From NCBI RefSeq assembly GCF_002399615.1, contig NZ_DHDZ01000026.1, forward strand, positions 107,584-143,632: 36,049 bases of DNA. The letters run 5' to 3'. Shown piece after piece: positions 7,462-15,400 of this stretch. A program made the position numbers and the translations under genes. The stretch's first letter is position 1; every line of letters starts with the position of its first letter. The notes under the pieces are model-generated. The model searched no databases and had not been told where the DNA came from. It was given only the letters and a program-made list of their open reading frames with translations. This stretch comes from Pedobacter sp. UBA4863 (GTDB lineage Bacteria; Bacteroidota; Bacteroidia; Sphingobacteriales; Sphingobacteriaceae).

Positions 7462-8424
7462 ATGATACTGGTTACGGGCGCTACAGGTTTTTTAGGAACA
7501 GAATTGGTGAGACAACTTACGAACCAAAACATGGCGGTTCGTGCCATTAAAAGAAATAGTTCATCTATTCCAGCTTTGCTAAAAAACAACCCATTGGTAA
7601 CTTGGCATACCGCCGACATTAACGACACCGAAAACCTTGCCGATGCTTTTGAGGGCATCACTAAAGTTTACCATTGTGCCGCAACCGTATCCTTTGCCCC
7701 GAAAGACAAGGCCAAACTTTTAAAAATTAATATCGAAGGCACCGCCAATATTGTAAATCTCTGTTTAGAAAACAATGTACGTTTACTGCACGTAAGCTCT
7801 ATTGCGGCTTTGGGCTATCCCAAAAAAGACGAATTGATTTCCGAAAAACATTTCTGGGATTACGATCCTAAGGCGCACAACTATGCTATTTCTAAATATC
7901 AAGGCGAAATGGAAGTATGGCGTGGCATAGCCGAAGGATTGGATGCCGTAATCGTAAACCCTGCGGTAATTATTGGTAAAAACGCAGGCTTTAATGGCAG
8001 TGGTGCCATTTTTAAACTGGTAAAAGAAGGATTAAAATTTTATACCAATGGCGCTACCGGAATTGTAGATGTAGAAGATGTGGCTAAATGCATGATTTTA
8101 TTAATGGAAAGCCAAATTACCGCAGAACGTTACACACTAAGTGCCGACAACCTCCATTACAAAGATTTCTTTGCCCAAATTGCCAAAGGCTTTCACATTA
8201 AGGCTCCTGGTATTGCCGCCAAACCTTGGATGTTGGGCATTGCTTGGAGAGCGGCAAAATTAGTATCGCTATTTACCAGAAAGCCGGCTGCATTAACTAA
8301 AGAAACTGCCCGCAGTAGCTTTAACCTAAGTTACTATACCAACCAAAAGATAATCAACACCTTAAATTTTAAATTCAAACCCCTAGACCAAAGCATTGCC
8401 GAAGTTTGCAATGCACTTAAATAG
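7462..8424 (+). CDS. NAD(P)-dependent epimerase/dehydratase (extended SDR family)
   Basis: The protein is a 320-residue extended short-chain dehydrogenase. It starts MILVTGATGFLGTELVRQL with the glycine-rich nucleotide-binding motif TGATGFLG at residues 5-12, has HVSSIAALG (110-118) for the catalytic serine region, and YAISK (Tyr141 and Lys145) for the catalytic YxxxK. The C-terminal half binds substrate, and its closest general type is the dihydroflavonol-4-reductase / 3-beta-hydroxysteroid dehydrogenase-like group. The natural substrate cannot be deduced. A short ATG-AAA-TGA lies just before the chosen ATG and is not in frame with it. The next gene (8514) follows after 89 bases on the same strand and may be cotranscribed. 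Confidence 0.88.
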   Translation: MILVTGATGFLGTELVRQLTNQNMAVRAIKRNSSSIPALLKNNPLVTWHTADINDTENLADAFEGITKVYHCAATVSFAPKDKAKLLKINIEGTANIVNLCLENNVRLLHVSSIAALGYPKKDELISEKHFWDYDPKAHNYAISKYQGEMEVWRGIAEGLDAVIVNPAVIIGKNAGFNGSGAIFKLVKEGLKFYTNGATGIVDVEDVAKCMILLMESQITAERYTLSADNLHYKDFFAQIAKGFHIKAPGIAAKPWMLGIAWRAAKLVSLFTRKPAALTKETARSSFNLSYYTNQKIINTLNFKFKPLDQSIAEVCNALK

Positions 8425-8513
8425 AAAATGAACCAGCATGCGCATACCAATATTATAGCCCTAATAAATGCTCATACTAGCTTCATCACCTTTTAAAAAC
8501 AATATTATAACTG

Positions 8514-9812
8514 ATGACACAGCAAAACTTTTACATCATTGATTTTGATAGCACTTTTACACAAGTAGAAGCCCTAGATGAACTGGCAAGAATTTCTTTA
8601 GCAAAACATCCGGAGCGTGAAGCTATTTATCAAAAAATTGAGGACTATACCAATTTAGCGATGGAAGGCAAACTGTCATTTTCGGAAAGCTTGGCACAAC
8701 GTGTAAAATTGCTCGAAGCTAACGAAGAAGATCTGCAAAAACTCATCAAGCATTTAAAGAAAAAAGTATCAAAATCTTTTTCGCGTAATGCAGAGTTCTT
8801 TAAAAAACATGCGGATGAGGTTTTAATTGTTTCTGGCGGATTTAAGGAATTTATTACCCCGGTGGTTAGTGAATATCATATTAAAAAAGAGAACATTTAC
8901 GCCAACACTTTTGTAACCACAGGCGATGGAAAAATTATTGATTACGACCATGCCAACCCACTAAGTGAAGAAGGTGGAAAAGTAAAATTGATGCACCAAT
9001 TAAAGTTGCAAGGCAATTTATATGGCATTGGCGATGGTTATTCTGATTACCAGCTACGTGAAAGTGGCTTAATTAAAAAGTTCTACGCATTTACCGAAAA
9101 CATTGCCAGAGAGAGTATCGTTACCAAAGCCGACCATGTTACACCTAGTTTCGACGAATTTTTATACGTAAATAATTTGCCAAGGGCGATATCTTACCCA
9201 AAGAACAGGATTTTGTGCTTGGTAATTGGCGACGTTCCGGCAGAAACAATTGCTCATTTGAAAAATGATGGCTTTTCTATCCGACACAAGGTGGAGTTTG
9301 AAGATAAATATGTGGCCGATGTAGGCATGTTAATTTTAGGCAACGGCGAAAAAGTATCCAATGAGAAGTTAAAAAGAGCCGAAAAATTGAAGGTAATTGG
9401 TTATTTAGGTGCAGCGGCAAATCAGCTTTCGCTAGATATTTGCAACAAAAAAGGCATCGTAGTTTTTGACGATCCTAAACGCAACCCGAACAATGCGAAA
9501 TTTATCCCTACCCGCGTAGCAGAGTTTATGAACAAAGGAGCTACTTACTTAAGTGTAAATTTCCCGAACTTACAGCTACCAGCTTTAGAAAATTCGCACC
9601 GACTGATACACATCCATAAAAACGTACCTGGTATTATGGCCCAAATCAATAAGATTTTCGCTAAGCACGACATCAATATTGTTGGTCAGTTTCTAATGAC
9701 CAAAGGTGATATTGGCTATTGTATTACCGACATTAATACCGAGTACGACAAACAACTCTTTAAATCATTGAAAAAGATTGAACATACTATTAAATTTAGA
9801 GTATTGTATTAG
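8514..9812 (+). CDS. HAD phosphatase (SerB-like) fused to truncated SerA lobe and ACT domain
   Basis: Three parts are visible. Residues 1-215 are a phosphoserine-phosphatase-like HAD domain with the nucleophile motif IIDFDSTFTQ (Asp10, Asp12), motif II IVSGG (105-109) and motif III GIGDGYSDYQL (171-181). Residues about 231-322 match the N-terminal substrate-binding lobe of D-3-phosphoglycerate dehydrogenase (LKRAEKLKVIGYLGAAANQL, then KKGIVVFDDP). Residues about 345-432 match the SerA C-terminal ACT domain, including SVNFPNLQLP, HIHKNVPGIMAQINKIF and a terminal FRVLY that parallels the E. coli SerA end. The NAD-binding dehydrogenase core is absent, so dehydrogenase activity is excluded. I infer a serine-pathway phosphatase with a built-in serine-sensing ACT module. 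No serA or serC gene is adjacent. A hairpin follows the stop codon. Confidence 0.85.
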   Translation: MTQQNFYIIDFDSTFTQVEALDELARISLAKHPEREAIYQKIEDYTNLAMEGKLSFSESLAQRVKLLEANEEDLQKLIKHLKKKVSKSFSRNAEFFKKHADEVLIVSGGFKEFITPVVSEYHIKKENIYANTFVTTGDGKIIDYDHANPLSEEGGKVKLMHQLKLQGNLYGIGDGYSDYQLRESGLIKKFYAFTENIARESIVTKADHVTPSFDEFLYVNNLPRAISYPKNRILCLVIGDVPAETIAHLKNDGFSIRHKVEFEDKYVADVGMLILGNGEKVSNEKLKRAEKLKVIGYLGAAANQLSLDICNKKGIVVFDDPKRNPNNAKFIPTRVAEFMNKGATYLSVNFPNLQLPALENSHRLIHIHKNVPGIMAQINKIFAKHDINIVGQFLMTKGDIGYCITDINTEYDKQLFKSLKKIEHTIKFRVLY

Positions 9813-9819
9813 CAATTAG

Positions 9820-9861
9820 CTTTGACAACTTTCTAGCCGAGTTGCAAAAAAGTTGTCAAAG
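9820..9861. terminator. 13-bp perfect inverted repeat after the HAD-ACT gene
   Basis: CTTTGACAACTTT (9820-9832) and AAAGTTGTCAAAG (9849-9861) form a 13-bp perfect stem with a 16-base loop, starting 7 bases after the stop codon. The following T-tract is short, so it is either a terminator or an mRNA-stabilising 3' hairpin. The rest of 9862-10028 shows no gene. Confidence 0.55.
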
Positions 9862-10028
9862 TTTAGAAATAACAAAGCATTATAAAGCAACCTATGCTAT
9901 TTTCATCGTGGATACTGATTTCTAATTTTACGCTTATCATAGATAGGCCCAGCTAGTATTGTCTTGCATTTTAGGTTTAGAACGAAGATAAGCTTCGCTC
10001 TTAGTTTTTAATTTCAAGACAAAACAAC

Positions 10029-10994
10029 ATGGAACTTACACCACAAATCAAAGAAAAACTCTCTCTGCTTCAAGAAAAGTATGAAGCCATGGGGCAAGAT
10101 ATGGTTTCTTACCTAGATGGCCTTCTATATGCCGATTTCCTCACCTATTGGGACTATATTCATTTAGATACTTTGCTGAGCTTGCAAAGCCCGAAAACGC
10201 CTTTTCCAGATGAGGAGATTTTCATCATGTACCACCAAATTACCGAGCTCTATTTTAAGTTATCGCTACATGAATGCAAGCAAATTGCCGAACATCCAAA
10301 CTTAACAGCGAAGTTTTTTATTGACCGTGTAAAAAGAATTAATGCTTATTTCAATGCGCTAACCACATCATTCGAGGTAATGGTAAATGGCATGGAAAAA
10401 GAACAATTCTTAAAATTCCGTATGTCTCTACTGCCAGCAAGTGGTTTTCAGAGCGGACAATACCGTATGATTGAAATTTCTGCAACTGATTTCACCCAAC
10501 TGGTTGATAAAAGCAAGAGAGAAGAACTGGCAAATGCTAGTATAGAAGAAAAATTCGAACACATTTATTGGAAATTCGGTGCTACGGAACTAGCCAGCGG
10601 AAAGCAAACTTTAACATTAAAACAGTTCATCAATAAGTACGCGACGCAGTTTTTGGCTTTAGCAAAGGAAAGAGAACACAGCAATTTTGCATCACTTTAC
10701 AAACAATTAGAAGCTAAAGGCGAGGACGTAACTTTATTAGCAGAAGAGTTACGTAAGTTAGATTTGTACGTAAATGTAGAGTGGCCCCTATCGCATTACA
10801 AATCGGCTGTGCGTTATTTAGAAAAAGATCCTGTGGATATTGCCGCAACCGGCGGAACCAATTGGCAGAAATATTTGCCTCCGCGTTTCCAAAAAAGAAT
10901 TTTCTATCCATTTTTATGGACCGAAGAACAAACCAATGACTGGGGAAAAGGATGGGTACTTAGTGTGCTGCAAACACTTAAAATCCAAGATTAA
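10029..10994 (+). CDS. kynA: Tryptophan 2,3-dioxygenase family protein
   Basis: This heme enzyme family opens the indole ring of L-tryptophan to N-formylkynurenine, the first step of the kynurenine route. Visible family motifs are YADFLTYWDYIHLDTLLSLQ (about 34-53), EEIFIMYHQITELYFKL with His69, LPASGFQSGQYRMIE (about 135-149) with Arg146, WPLSHYKSAVRYL with His256 as the likely heme ligand, and AATGGTNWQKYLPPRF. At 321 residues it is slightly longer than many bacterial forms. No kynureninase or formamidase gene is adjacent. In the Bacteroidota this pathway can feed NAD synthesis, but that link is only general knowledge here. Transcription probably starts within the 216-base gap upstream, where I saw only a near-match promoter (TAGGTTTA). 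Confidence 0.88.
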   Translation: MELTPQIKEKLSLLQEKYEAMGQDMVSYLDGLLYADFLTYWDYIHLDTLLSLQSPKTPFPDEEIFIMYHQITELYFKLSLHECKQIAEHPNLTAKFFIDRVKRINAYFNALTTSFEVMVNGMEKEQFLKFRMSLLPASGFQSGQYRMIEISATDFTQLVDKSKREELANASIEEKFEHIYWKFGATELASGKQTLTLKQFINKYATQFLALAKEREHSNFASLYKQLEAKGEDVTLLAEELRKLDLYVNVEWPLSHYKSAVRYLEKDPVDIAATGGTNWQKYLPPRFQKRIFYPFLWTEEQTNDWGKGWVLSVLQTLKIQD

Positions 10995-11030
10995 TTATTA
11001 GAAAAACCTTAAAAAACACTTGATTTTTAG

Positions 11031-11038
11031 TAGTTTTG
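11031..11038 (+). promoter_or_regulatory. TAnnTTTG -7 element of ilvE
   Basis: TAGTTTTG is an exact match, 58 bases upstream of the ilvE ATG. The -33 TTG is not at the usual spacing. Confidence 0.45.
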
Positions 11039-11096
11039 CAGCAAAATAAAAAAGCGTTTAACCAAAAAGACAAACGCTTTTATAAAATTCTATAAA

Positions 11097-12164
11097 ATGA
11101 CCGAAACATTAGACATCAAAGTAACCAAGGTTGAGCAAACTCGCCTTACTGTTACTGATTTTTCAGAGTTACCATTCGGTAAAGTATTTACCGACCACAT
11201 GTTTTTGTGTGACTATGAGGATGGTGTATGGAAAAACCCTAGAGTAGTTCCTTATGGCCCAATCCCTATGAGCCCAGCAATTTCTGCGCTGCATTACGGA
11301 CAAGCTATTTTTGAAGGCATTAAAGCCTACAGACTACCCGACGGTAAAATCAGCATCTTCAGAGCTGACAAAAATTTCCTTCGTTTCAACAAATCGGCAA
11401 GAAGAATGGCGATGGCAGAGGTTCCTGAAGAAATTTTTATGCAAGGTATGGCTGCTCTAATCAATATTGATGAAAAATGGGTGCCAAACCAAGAAGATTA
11501 TGCACTTTACATTAGACCAGTAATGTATGCTACAGACCCTTATTTGGGCGTTAGACCATCTGACAGCTATACTTTTGCCATATTAACTACTCCTACAGGA
11601 AAATATTACAGCAAAGCTTTAAAAATTAAAGTAGAAACTGAATTTACTAGAGCAGATGATGGTGGTGTAGGTTTTGCAAAAACAGCAGGCAACTACGCCC
11701 GTTCTTTATATCCTTTCGAAGTTGCTAGAAAAGAAGGTTTCGACCAATTAATTTGGACTGATGCGCAAACGCATGAGTTTATTGAAGAAGCCGGAACTGC
11801 AAACTTAATGTTTGTAATTGATGGCAAATTGGTTACTCCAGCGGTAAGAACTACGGTTTTAGACGGCGTAACTAGAGATACCATTATTCAATTAGCTAAA
11901 GCTAGCGACATTGAAGTAGAAGAAAGAAGAGTTTCTGTTAAAGAAGTGGTAGAAGGCATTGAAAACGGTAGGCTAACCGAAGCCTTTGCTGCCGGTACCG
12001 CCGCTACGGTTACCCACATTGGCGAGTTAAGCTACCAAGGCAAAAGCTACACACTAACTGATGTTGCTACAAGAACAATCTCAAACGGTATTGGCAAGAA
12101 GTTAAATGATATTAAATACGGCTTAGCTCCAGATACTTTTGGTTGGAATTGGGTGATTTCTTAA
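11097..12164 (+). CDS. ilvE: Branched-chain amino acid aminotransferase IlvE
   Basis: IlvE is a PLP enzyme that exchanges amino groups between glutamate and the keto acids of valine, leucine and isoleucine. The 355-residue protein has the class IV aminotransferase layout of the long (eukaryote-like) branch: HYGQAIFEGIKAYR near residue 66, ALYIRPVMYATDPYLGV near 136, the PLP-lysine region GFAKTAGNYARSLYP with Lys195, EEAGTANLMFVIDG near 232, and EAFAAGTAATVTHIGEL near 295. The start is supported by the promoter element at 11031 and by normal length. A strong terminator closes the gene, so it is probably monocistronic. No other ilv or leu gene is seen in the window. Confidence 0.95.
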   Translation: MTETLDIKVTKVEQTRLTVTDFSELPFGKVFTDHMFLCDYEDGVWKNPRVVPYGPIPMSPAISALHYGQAIFEGIKAYRLPDGKISIFRADKNFLRFNKSARRMAMAEVPEEIFMQGMAALINIDEKWVPNQEDYALYIRPVMYATDPYLGVRPSDSYTFAILTTPTGKYYSKALKIKVETEFTRADDGGVGFAKTAGNYARSLYPFEVARKEGFDQLIWTDAQTHEFIEEAGTANLMFVIDGKLVTPAVRTTVLDGVTRDTIIQLAKASDIEVEERRVSVKEVVEGIENGRLTEAFAAGTAATVTHIGELSYQGKSYTLTDVATRTISNGIGKKLNDIKYGLAPDTFGWNWVIS

Positions 12165-12185
12165 AAACACTTATTCTCTAAATAG

Positions 12186-12217
12186 AATGCCTCGAAATAA
12201 ATTCGGGGCATTTTTTT
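12186..12217 (+). terminator. Intrinsic terminator of ilvE
   Basis: AATGCCTCGAA (12186-12196) pairs with TTCGGGGCATT (12202-12212), one T-G wobble, with a 5-base loop and a run of T to 12217. Confidence 0.85.
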
Positions 12218-12251
12218 GTATCTATACTACTCCTTTTTTGCGCATAAATAA

Positions 12252-12295
12252 GTATTTCTGCTTATGGCGCACCGTTAAGTTTATCTTCAATTTTG
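12252..12295 (+). promoter_or_regulatory. GTATTTC box 1 with -7-like element
   Basis: GTATTTCTGCTTAT (12252-12265) is followed by CAATTTTG, whose TTTG lies at offset +40 to +43 from the first G. ATAAG (12248-12252) and CTTAT (12261-12265) form a 5-bp dyad around the box. The predicted transcription start near 12300 lies just before the ATG at 12317. See also boxes at 12585, 15338 and 18774. Confidence 0.5.
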
Positions 12296-12316
12296 CTGCA
12301 TATAAATTATCTACTT

Positions 12317-12580
12317 ATGCAGGTAACCATATTTATGTTAGGCGTTTTTTTATTATTAGTTGGCATTTACCAAATGATGTCTAAAACTTCACAAAAGCGA
12401 CTTAAAGAAAGATCAAAAATAAATAATCATAAAAAACGTCAATTATTTCTCCAAAAAAAGGTTTTTCAATTATTTGAGTTAGAAAAACATAACAAAGATA
12501 AACTCAAAATTTTGGAAGATGAAGTTGAACAGCTTCAGCAAGATATCGCGATTAAATACAAAGCTAATCATCGACAGTAA
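12317..12580 (+). CDS. Small membrane protein with cytoplasmic coiled coil (87 aa)
   Basis: Family not recognised. The protein starts MQVTIFMLGVFLLLVGIYQMM, one transmembrane helix at the extreme N-terminus, followed by a strongly basic juxtamembrane region (SQKRLKERSKINNHKKRQ) and a charged C-terminal heptad-like segment (DKLKILEDEVEQLQQDIAIK) that should form a coiled coil. I chose the ATG at 12317 rather than the in-frame ATG at 12293, because the predicted promoter element at 12288-12295 overlaps the earlier start and because the shorter form begins directly with the membrane helix. Positive residues after the helix put the C-terminus in the cytoplasm. It shares the GTATTTC-box promoter layout with the sensor kinase and lipoprotein genes downstream, hinting at joint regulation. 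Confidence 0.65.
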   Translation: MQVTIFMLGVFLLLVGIYQMMSKTSQKRLKERSKINNHKKRQLFLQKKVFQLFELEKHNKDKLKILEDEVEQLQQDIAIKYKANHRQ

Positions 12581-12584
12581 ATAG

Positions 12585-12628
12585 GTATTTCTCCTTATTT
12601 ACACCTCTCAAATAAACCGCAAAATTTA
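12585..12628 (+). promoter_or_regulatory. GTATTTC box 2 with -7-like element
   Basis: GTATTTCTCCTTAT (12585-12598) is followed by CAAAATTTA, whose TTTA lies at offset +40 to +43, exactly as the TTTG does at boxes 1 and 3. It begins just after the stop of the small membrane protein and lies upstream of the sensor kinase gene. Confidence 0.5.
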
Positions 12629-12696
12629 GCTTATCAACAAAATACAGTTGATACAATCTAATTATAACTAAACACATATTATTTCCTAAATAAATT

Positions 12697-12704
12697 TATA
12701 TTTG
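12697..12704 (+). promoter_or_regulatory. TAnnTTTG -7 element of the sensor kinase gene
   Basis: TATATTTG matches the consensus exactly, 54 bases before the kinase ATG. The gene may therefore have two promoters, this one and the box 2 promoter. Confidence 0.4.
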
Positions 12705-12758
12705 ATAAACCATTGTAATTCTGACCACTAGGTAAAGTTATTTTAAACCAAACAATTA

Positions 12759-14693
12759 ATGAAAGCATTCATCATGCTAGTTCTCCTGTCTGTTAGTGTA
12801 ATTAAAATTAATGCACAATCTAAAACAGATAGCCTCGAAAAGGTACTCAAAACAACTTACAAGAACGATACAACTACTGTAAACCTTTTAAAACTGTTAT
12901 GCAGAAGCTACATTGATTTAGACAATAGAAAACTAGAAAAACATGCAAAAGCTATGCTTTCCATTTCTGAAAAAATTGGGTACTTAAAGGGGAAGGCAGA
13001 TGCGCTAAATTTTCTAGGTATAGTGAAGGACATAGATGCTGATTTCCCGAAGGCCTTGACTTATTATAATGAAGCATTAATGCTAGCAAAACAAGCTGAT
13101 GCTAAACAAACCATTGCAAGTATAGCAAACAACCTAGGTTTAATAGAATGGAAAACGGGCAATTTAAAAAAGGCGCTTACTTACTTTTTTGATGGGCTAA
13201 AGCAGGCAGAAGCAATTAAGAACATTAAGCTTCAGGCAAATATGAGCAGCAATATTGGATTGGTTTTTCAGGACCTAAACAGACATCAAGAAACGCTAGA
13301 TTGGCAAAAGAAAGCACTCGCCTTAAGGATGAAAGGGCCAGAGGACCACGGATTGGCAAGCACTTACACAAATTTAGCAAATGCCTATTCTTATCTCAAA
13401 AGCACAGAAAAGGCAATTTACTATCAAAAGAAAGCTATAGAATTACAGCAAAAACTAGAAGATGAATATGGCTTGGGCATCAGCTATTCAAACCTTGGCG
13501 GCGAATACAAAATTCTAAGAAACTACCCAGAAGCATTGAAATACTATAATTTGAGCAAAGAAATGCGTGAGAAAAACGGAGATAAGCTTGGGCTTACCTT
13601 TACTTATATGAGCATGGCCATTATTTACAAAAATCAGCACAAAAATAAGGAGGCAATCACTTTCGGCGAGAAATCACTGGCGCTGGCGAAAGAAATAAAA
13701 TCTGATGAGCGTATAGCTGAGAACAGTTTGGGACTATCTGAAATTTATGAGGATACTGGAAATCACGAAAAAGCTCTAGCCCTTTTGCGACAATACAATA
13801 ACCATCATGATAAAGTTTTTAATGAGGATATGAATAAGAAAGTTTCCGAATTACATATCAAATATAAAACCGAAGAAAAAGAAAATCAGCTTAATAAGAG
13901 TAAACTGTTATTGATTGAAAAAGAAAATGAGGCCCGCAACAGAAATTTATGGCTTTTTAGCATTAGTGGATTAACTTTATTTACGATAGCTGCAAGTTTA
14001 TACGTTTACAAACAGCAACAGCTAAAGCATTCATTAAAAACAGAAATCCTGAAAATTGAAGGAGAAAACAAACTGCACGAACAGCGACTAGATATTTCTC
14101 GAAACCTACACGACAACATTGGCTCGCAGCTAACCTTCATCAACTCCTTTATGGATACCTTAAAGTTGATGTCGGATACCAAAAATGAAGCGATAAACGA
14201 GCGAATTAACAATATATCATCCTTTACTAGAGATGCAATTATAGAACTTCGTGATACCGTTTGGGCATTGAATAGTGATACTTTGACTTTTGAAGATTTA
14301 CAACTTAGAGTTCTAAATTTTATAGATAAAGCACAAGCAGCAAAAGAAAGCATCCAATTTAAATTTGACATAGACAAAAACGCTTCAAATGTCAAGTTCT
14401 CGTCTGCACACGGGGTTAATTTGTATCGAACAATCCAGGAAGCAGTAAATAACGCCATCAAATATTCGGAAGCTACAGCAATTACGATACAAACTAAAGC
14501 AGAAAATGCTGGATTGACCATTTCAATTACAGACAATGGAAAAGGTTTCGACCCTAAAAAAGAAAGAGAGGGCAATGGACTTTACAACATGCAAAAACGT
14601 ATTGAAGAAATTGGTGGTCAGTTCATCTTAAGTTCTACTATAGGCAGTGGAACTCAAATTAAAATCATCCTTAAAGAAACCTCAGATGCTTAA
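12759..14693 (+). CDS. TPR-containing sensor histidine kinase (HisKA_3 / NarX-DegS type)
   Basis: The 644-residue protein has a signal peptide (MKAFIMLVLLSVSVIKINAQ), then about 350 residues of tetratricopeptide repeats in the periplasm (for example FPKALTYYNEALMLAKQADA, STEKAIYYQKKAIELQQKL, NYPEALKYYNLSKEMREK). A transmembrane helix near 395-415 (LWLFSISGLTLFTIAASLYV) and a short coiled coil follow. The kinase core comes next: a HisKA_3 dimerisation motif ISRNLHDNIGSQLTF with phospho-acceptor His451, an N box EAVNNAIKYSEA and a G1 box DNGKGFD followed by GNGLYNMQKRIEEIGG. TPRs outside and a DegS-type kinase inside are a frequent Bacteroidota design, in which the TPRs are thought to sense a periplasmic partner. 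The stop overlaps the start of the response regulator by 8 bases, so the two are translationally coupled. Confidence 0.93.
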   Translation: MKAFIMLVLLSVSVIKINAQSKTDSLEKVLKTTYKNDTTTVNLLKLLCRSYIDLDNRKLEKHAKAMLSISEKIGYLKGKADALNFLGIVKDIDADFPKALTYYNEALMLAKQADAKQTIASIANNLGLIEWKTGNLKKALTYFFDGLKQAEAIKNIKLQANMSSNIGLVFQDLNRHQETLDWQKKALALRMKGPEDHGLASTYTNLANAYSYLKSTEKAIYYQKKAIELQQKLEDEYGLGISYSNLGGEYKILRNYPEALKYYNLSKEMREKNGDKLGLTFTYMSMAIIYKNQHKNKEAITFGEKSLALAKEIKSDERIAENSLGLSEIYEDTGNHEKALALLRQYNNHHDKVFNEDMNKKVSELHIKYKTEEKENQLNKSKLLLIEKENEARNRNLWLFSISGLTLFTIAASLYVYKQQQLKHSLKTEILKIEGENKLHEQRLDISRNLHDNIGSQLTFINSFMDTLKLMSDTKNEAINERINNISSFTRDAIIELRDTVWALNSDTLTFEDLQLRVLNFIDKAQAAKESIQFKFDIDKNASNVKFSSAHGVNLYRTIQEAVNNAIKYSEATAITIQTKAENAGLTISITDNGKGFDPKKEREGNGLYNMQKRIEEIGGQFILSSTIGSGTQIKIILKETSDA

Positions 14694-15330
14694 AATTGCC
14701 ATTGTTGAAGACAATATTTTCTTGCAGCGGGCTATCCGAGAAAAGCTATCTATGGATCCAAATCTTACCATCAAGCTTTGTGCAAGCAACGGTGTGGAAG
14801 CGCTGGAAAAACTGGCAAGTAATAGGGTAGATTTAATTTTGATGGACATCGAAATGCCTAAAATGAATGGCATAGAAACAGTTTTAGCTGTAAAAACCAC
14901 ATATCCATTGGTAAAAGTTATTATGCTTACGGTTTTTGATAACGATGAAAACATATTTAAAGCAGTTAAAGCAGGTGCTGATGGCTATTTTTTGAAAGAC
15001 GTTTCGCCAGAAGAACTTTGTAAGGGCATAACAGAAACTATGCAAGGCGGTGCTGCAATGACACCTTCCATTGCAGCAAAAACTTTAAAGCTCCTGAGAG
15101 ACCCTGATGCCTTTAAACATATCCAAGAGCATCAAGATTTTGCACTTACCACACGAGAAGTTGAGGTGCTGGAGCTTTTGAGCAAAGGATTAAAGTATAG
15201 CGCCATTGCTGACACGCTTTTTCTATCGGTAAGCACCATTAGAAAGCACATCGAAAATATTTACGGCAAACTACAGGTTCACAATAAATTAGAGGCAATT
15301 CAAAAGGCAAAAAACAATGGTATTTTCTAA
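14686..15330 (+). CDS. NarL/LuxR-family response regulator
   Basis: This is the cognate regulator of the overlapping kinase. I chose the ATG at 14686 (MLKIAIVEDN) rather than the upstream frame start at 14647, because receiver domains begin at this point and the longer form adds a basic tail copied from kinase coding sequence. The result is 214 residues. The receiver domain (1-120) shows the acidic pair E8/D9, phospho-acceptor Asp54 in LILMDIEMPKMNGIE, and Lys104 in YFLKDVSPEE. The LuxR/GerE helix-turn-helix (about 147-210) reads LTTREVEVLELLSKGLKYSA, then STIRKHIENIYGKL. It likely binds DNA as a phosphorylated dimer. The GTATTTC boxes around its own operon and the next one are candidate targets. 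Confidence 0.94.
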   Translation: MLKIAIVEDNIFLQRAIREKLSMDPNLTIKLCASNGVEALEKLASNRVDLILMDIEMPKMNGIETVLAVKTTYPLVKVIMLTVFDNDENIFKAVKAGADGYFLKDVSPEELCKGITETMQGGAAMTPSIAAKTLKLLRDPDAFKHIQEHQDFALTTREVEVLELLSKGLKYSAIADTLFLSVSTIRKHIENIYGKLQVHNKLEAIQKAKNNGIF

Positions 15331-15337
15331 AATATAG

Positions 15338-15381
15338 GTATTTCATCTTATTGATTACGGGAGGTTAAAAGGCAAAATTTG
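15338..15381 (+). promoter_or_regulatory. GTATTTC box 3 with -7-like element
   Basis: GTATTTCATCTTAT (15338-15351) is followed by CAAAATTTG, whose TTTG is at offset +40 to +43. It lies 7 bases after the response regulator stop and 20 bases before the lipoprotein ATG at 15401. The predicted start of transcription near 15386 would give a leader of about 15 bases. Confidence 0.55.
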
Positions 15382-15400
15382 TATTGTAACAATTAGCAAT

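Noticed and set aside
12187..12384. 65-residue plus-strand frame after ilvE
   Set aside because: It begins inside the ilvE terminator stem and overlaps the better-supported small membrane protein frame and GTATTTC box 1.
14006..14575. 189-residue frame on the minus strand
   Set aside because: It lies opposite the well-marked kinase core (HisKA_3 and ATPase motifs), which explains the codons.
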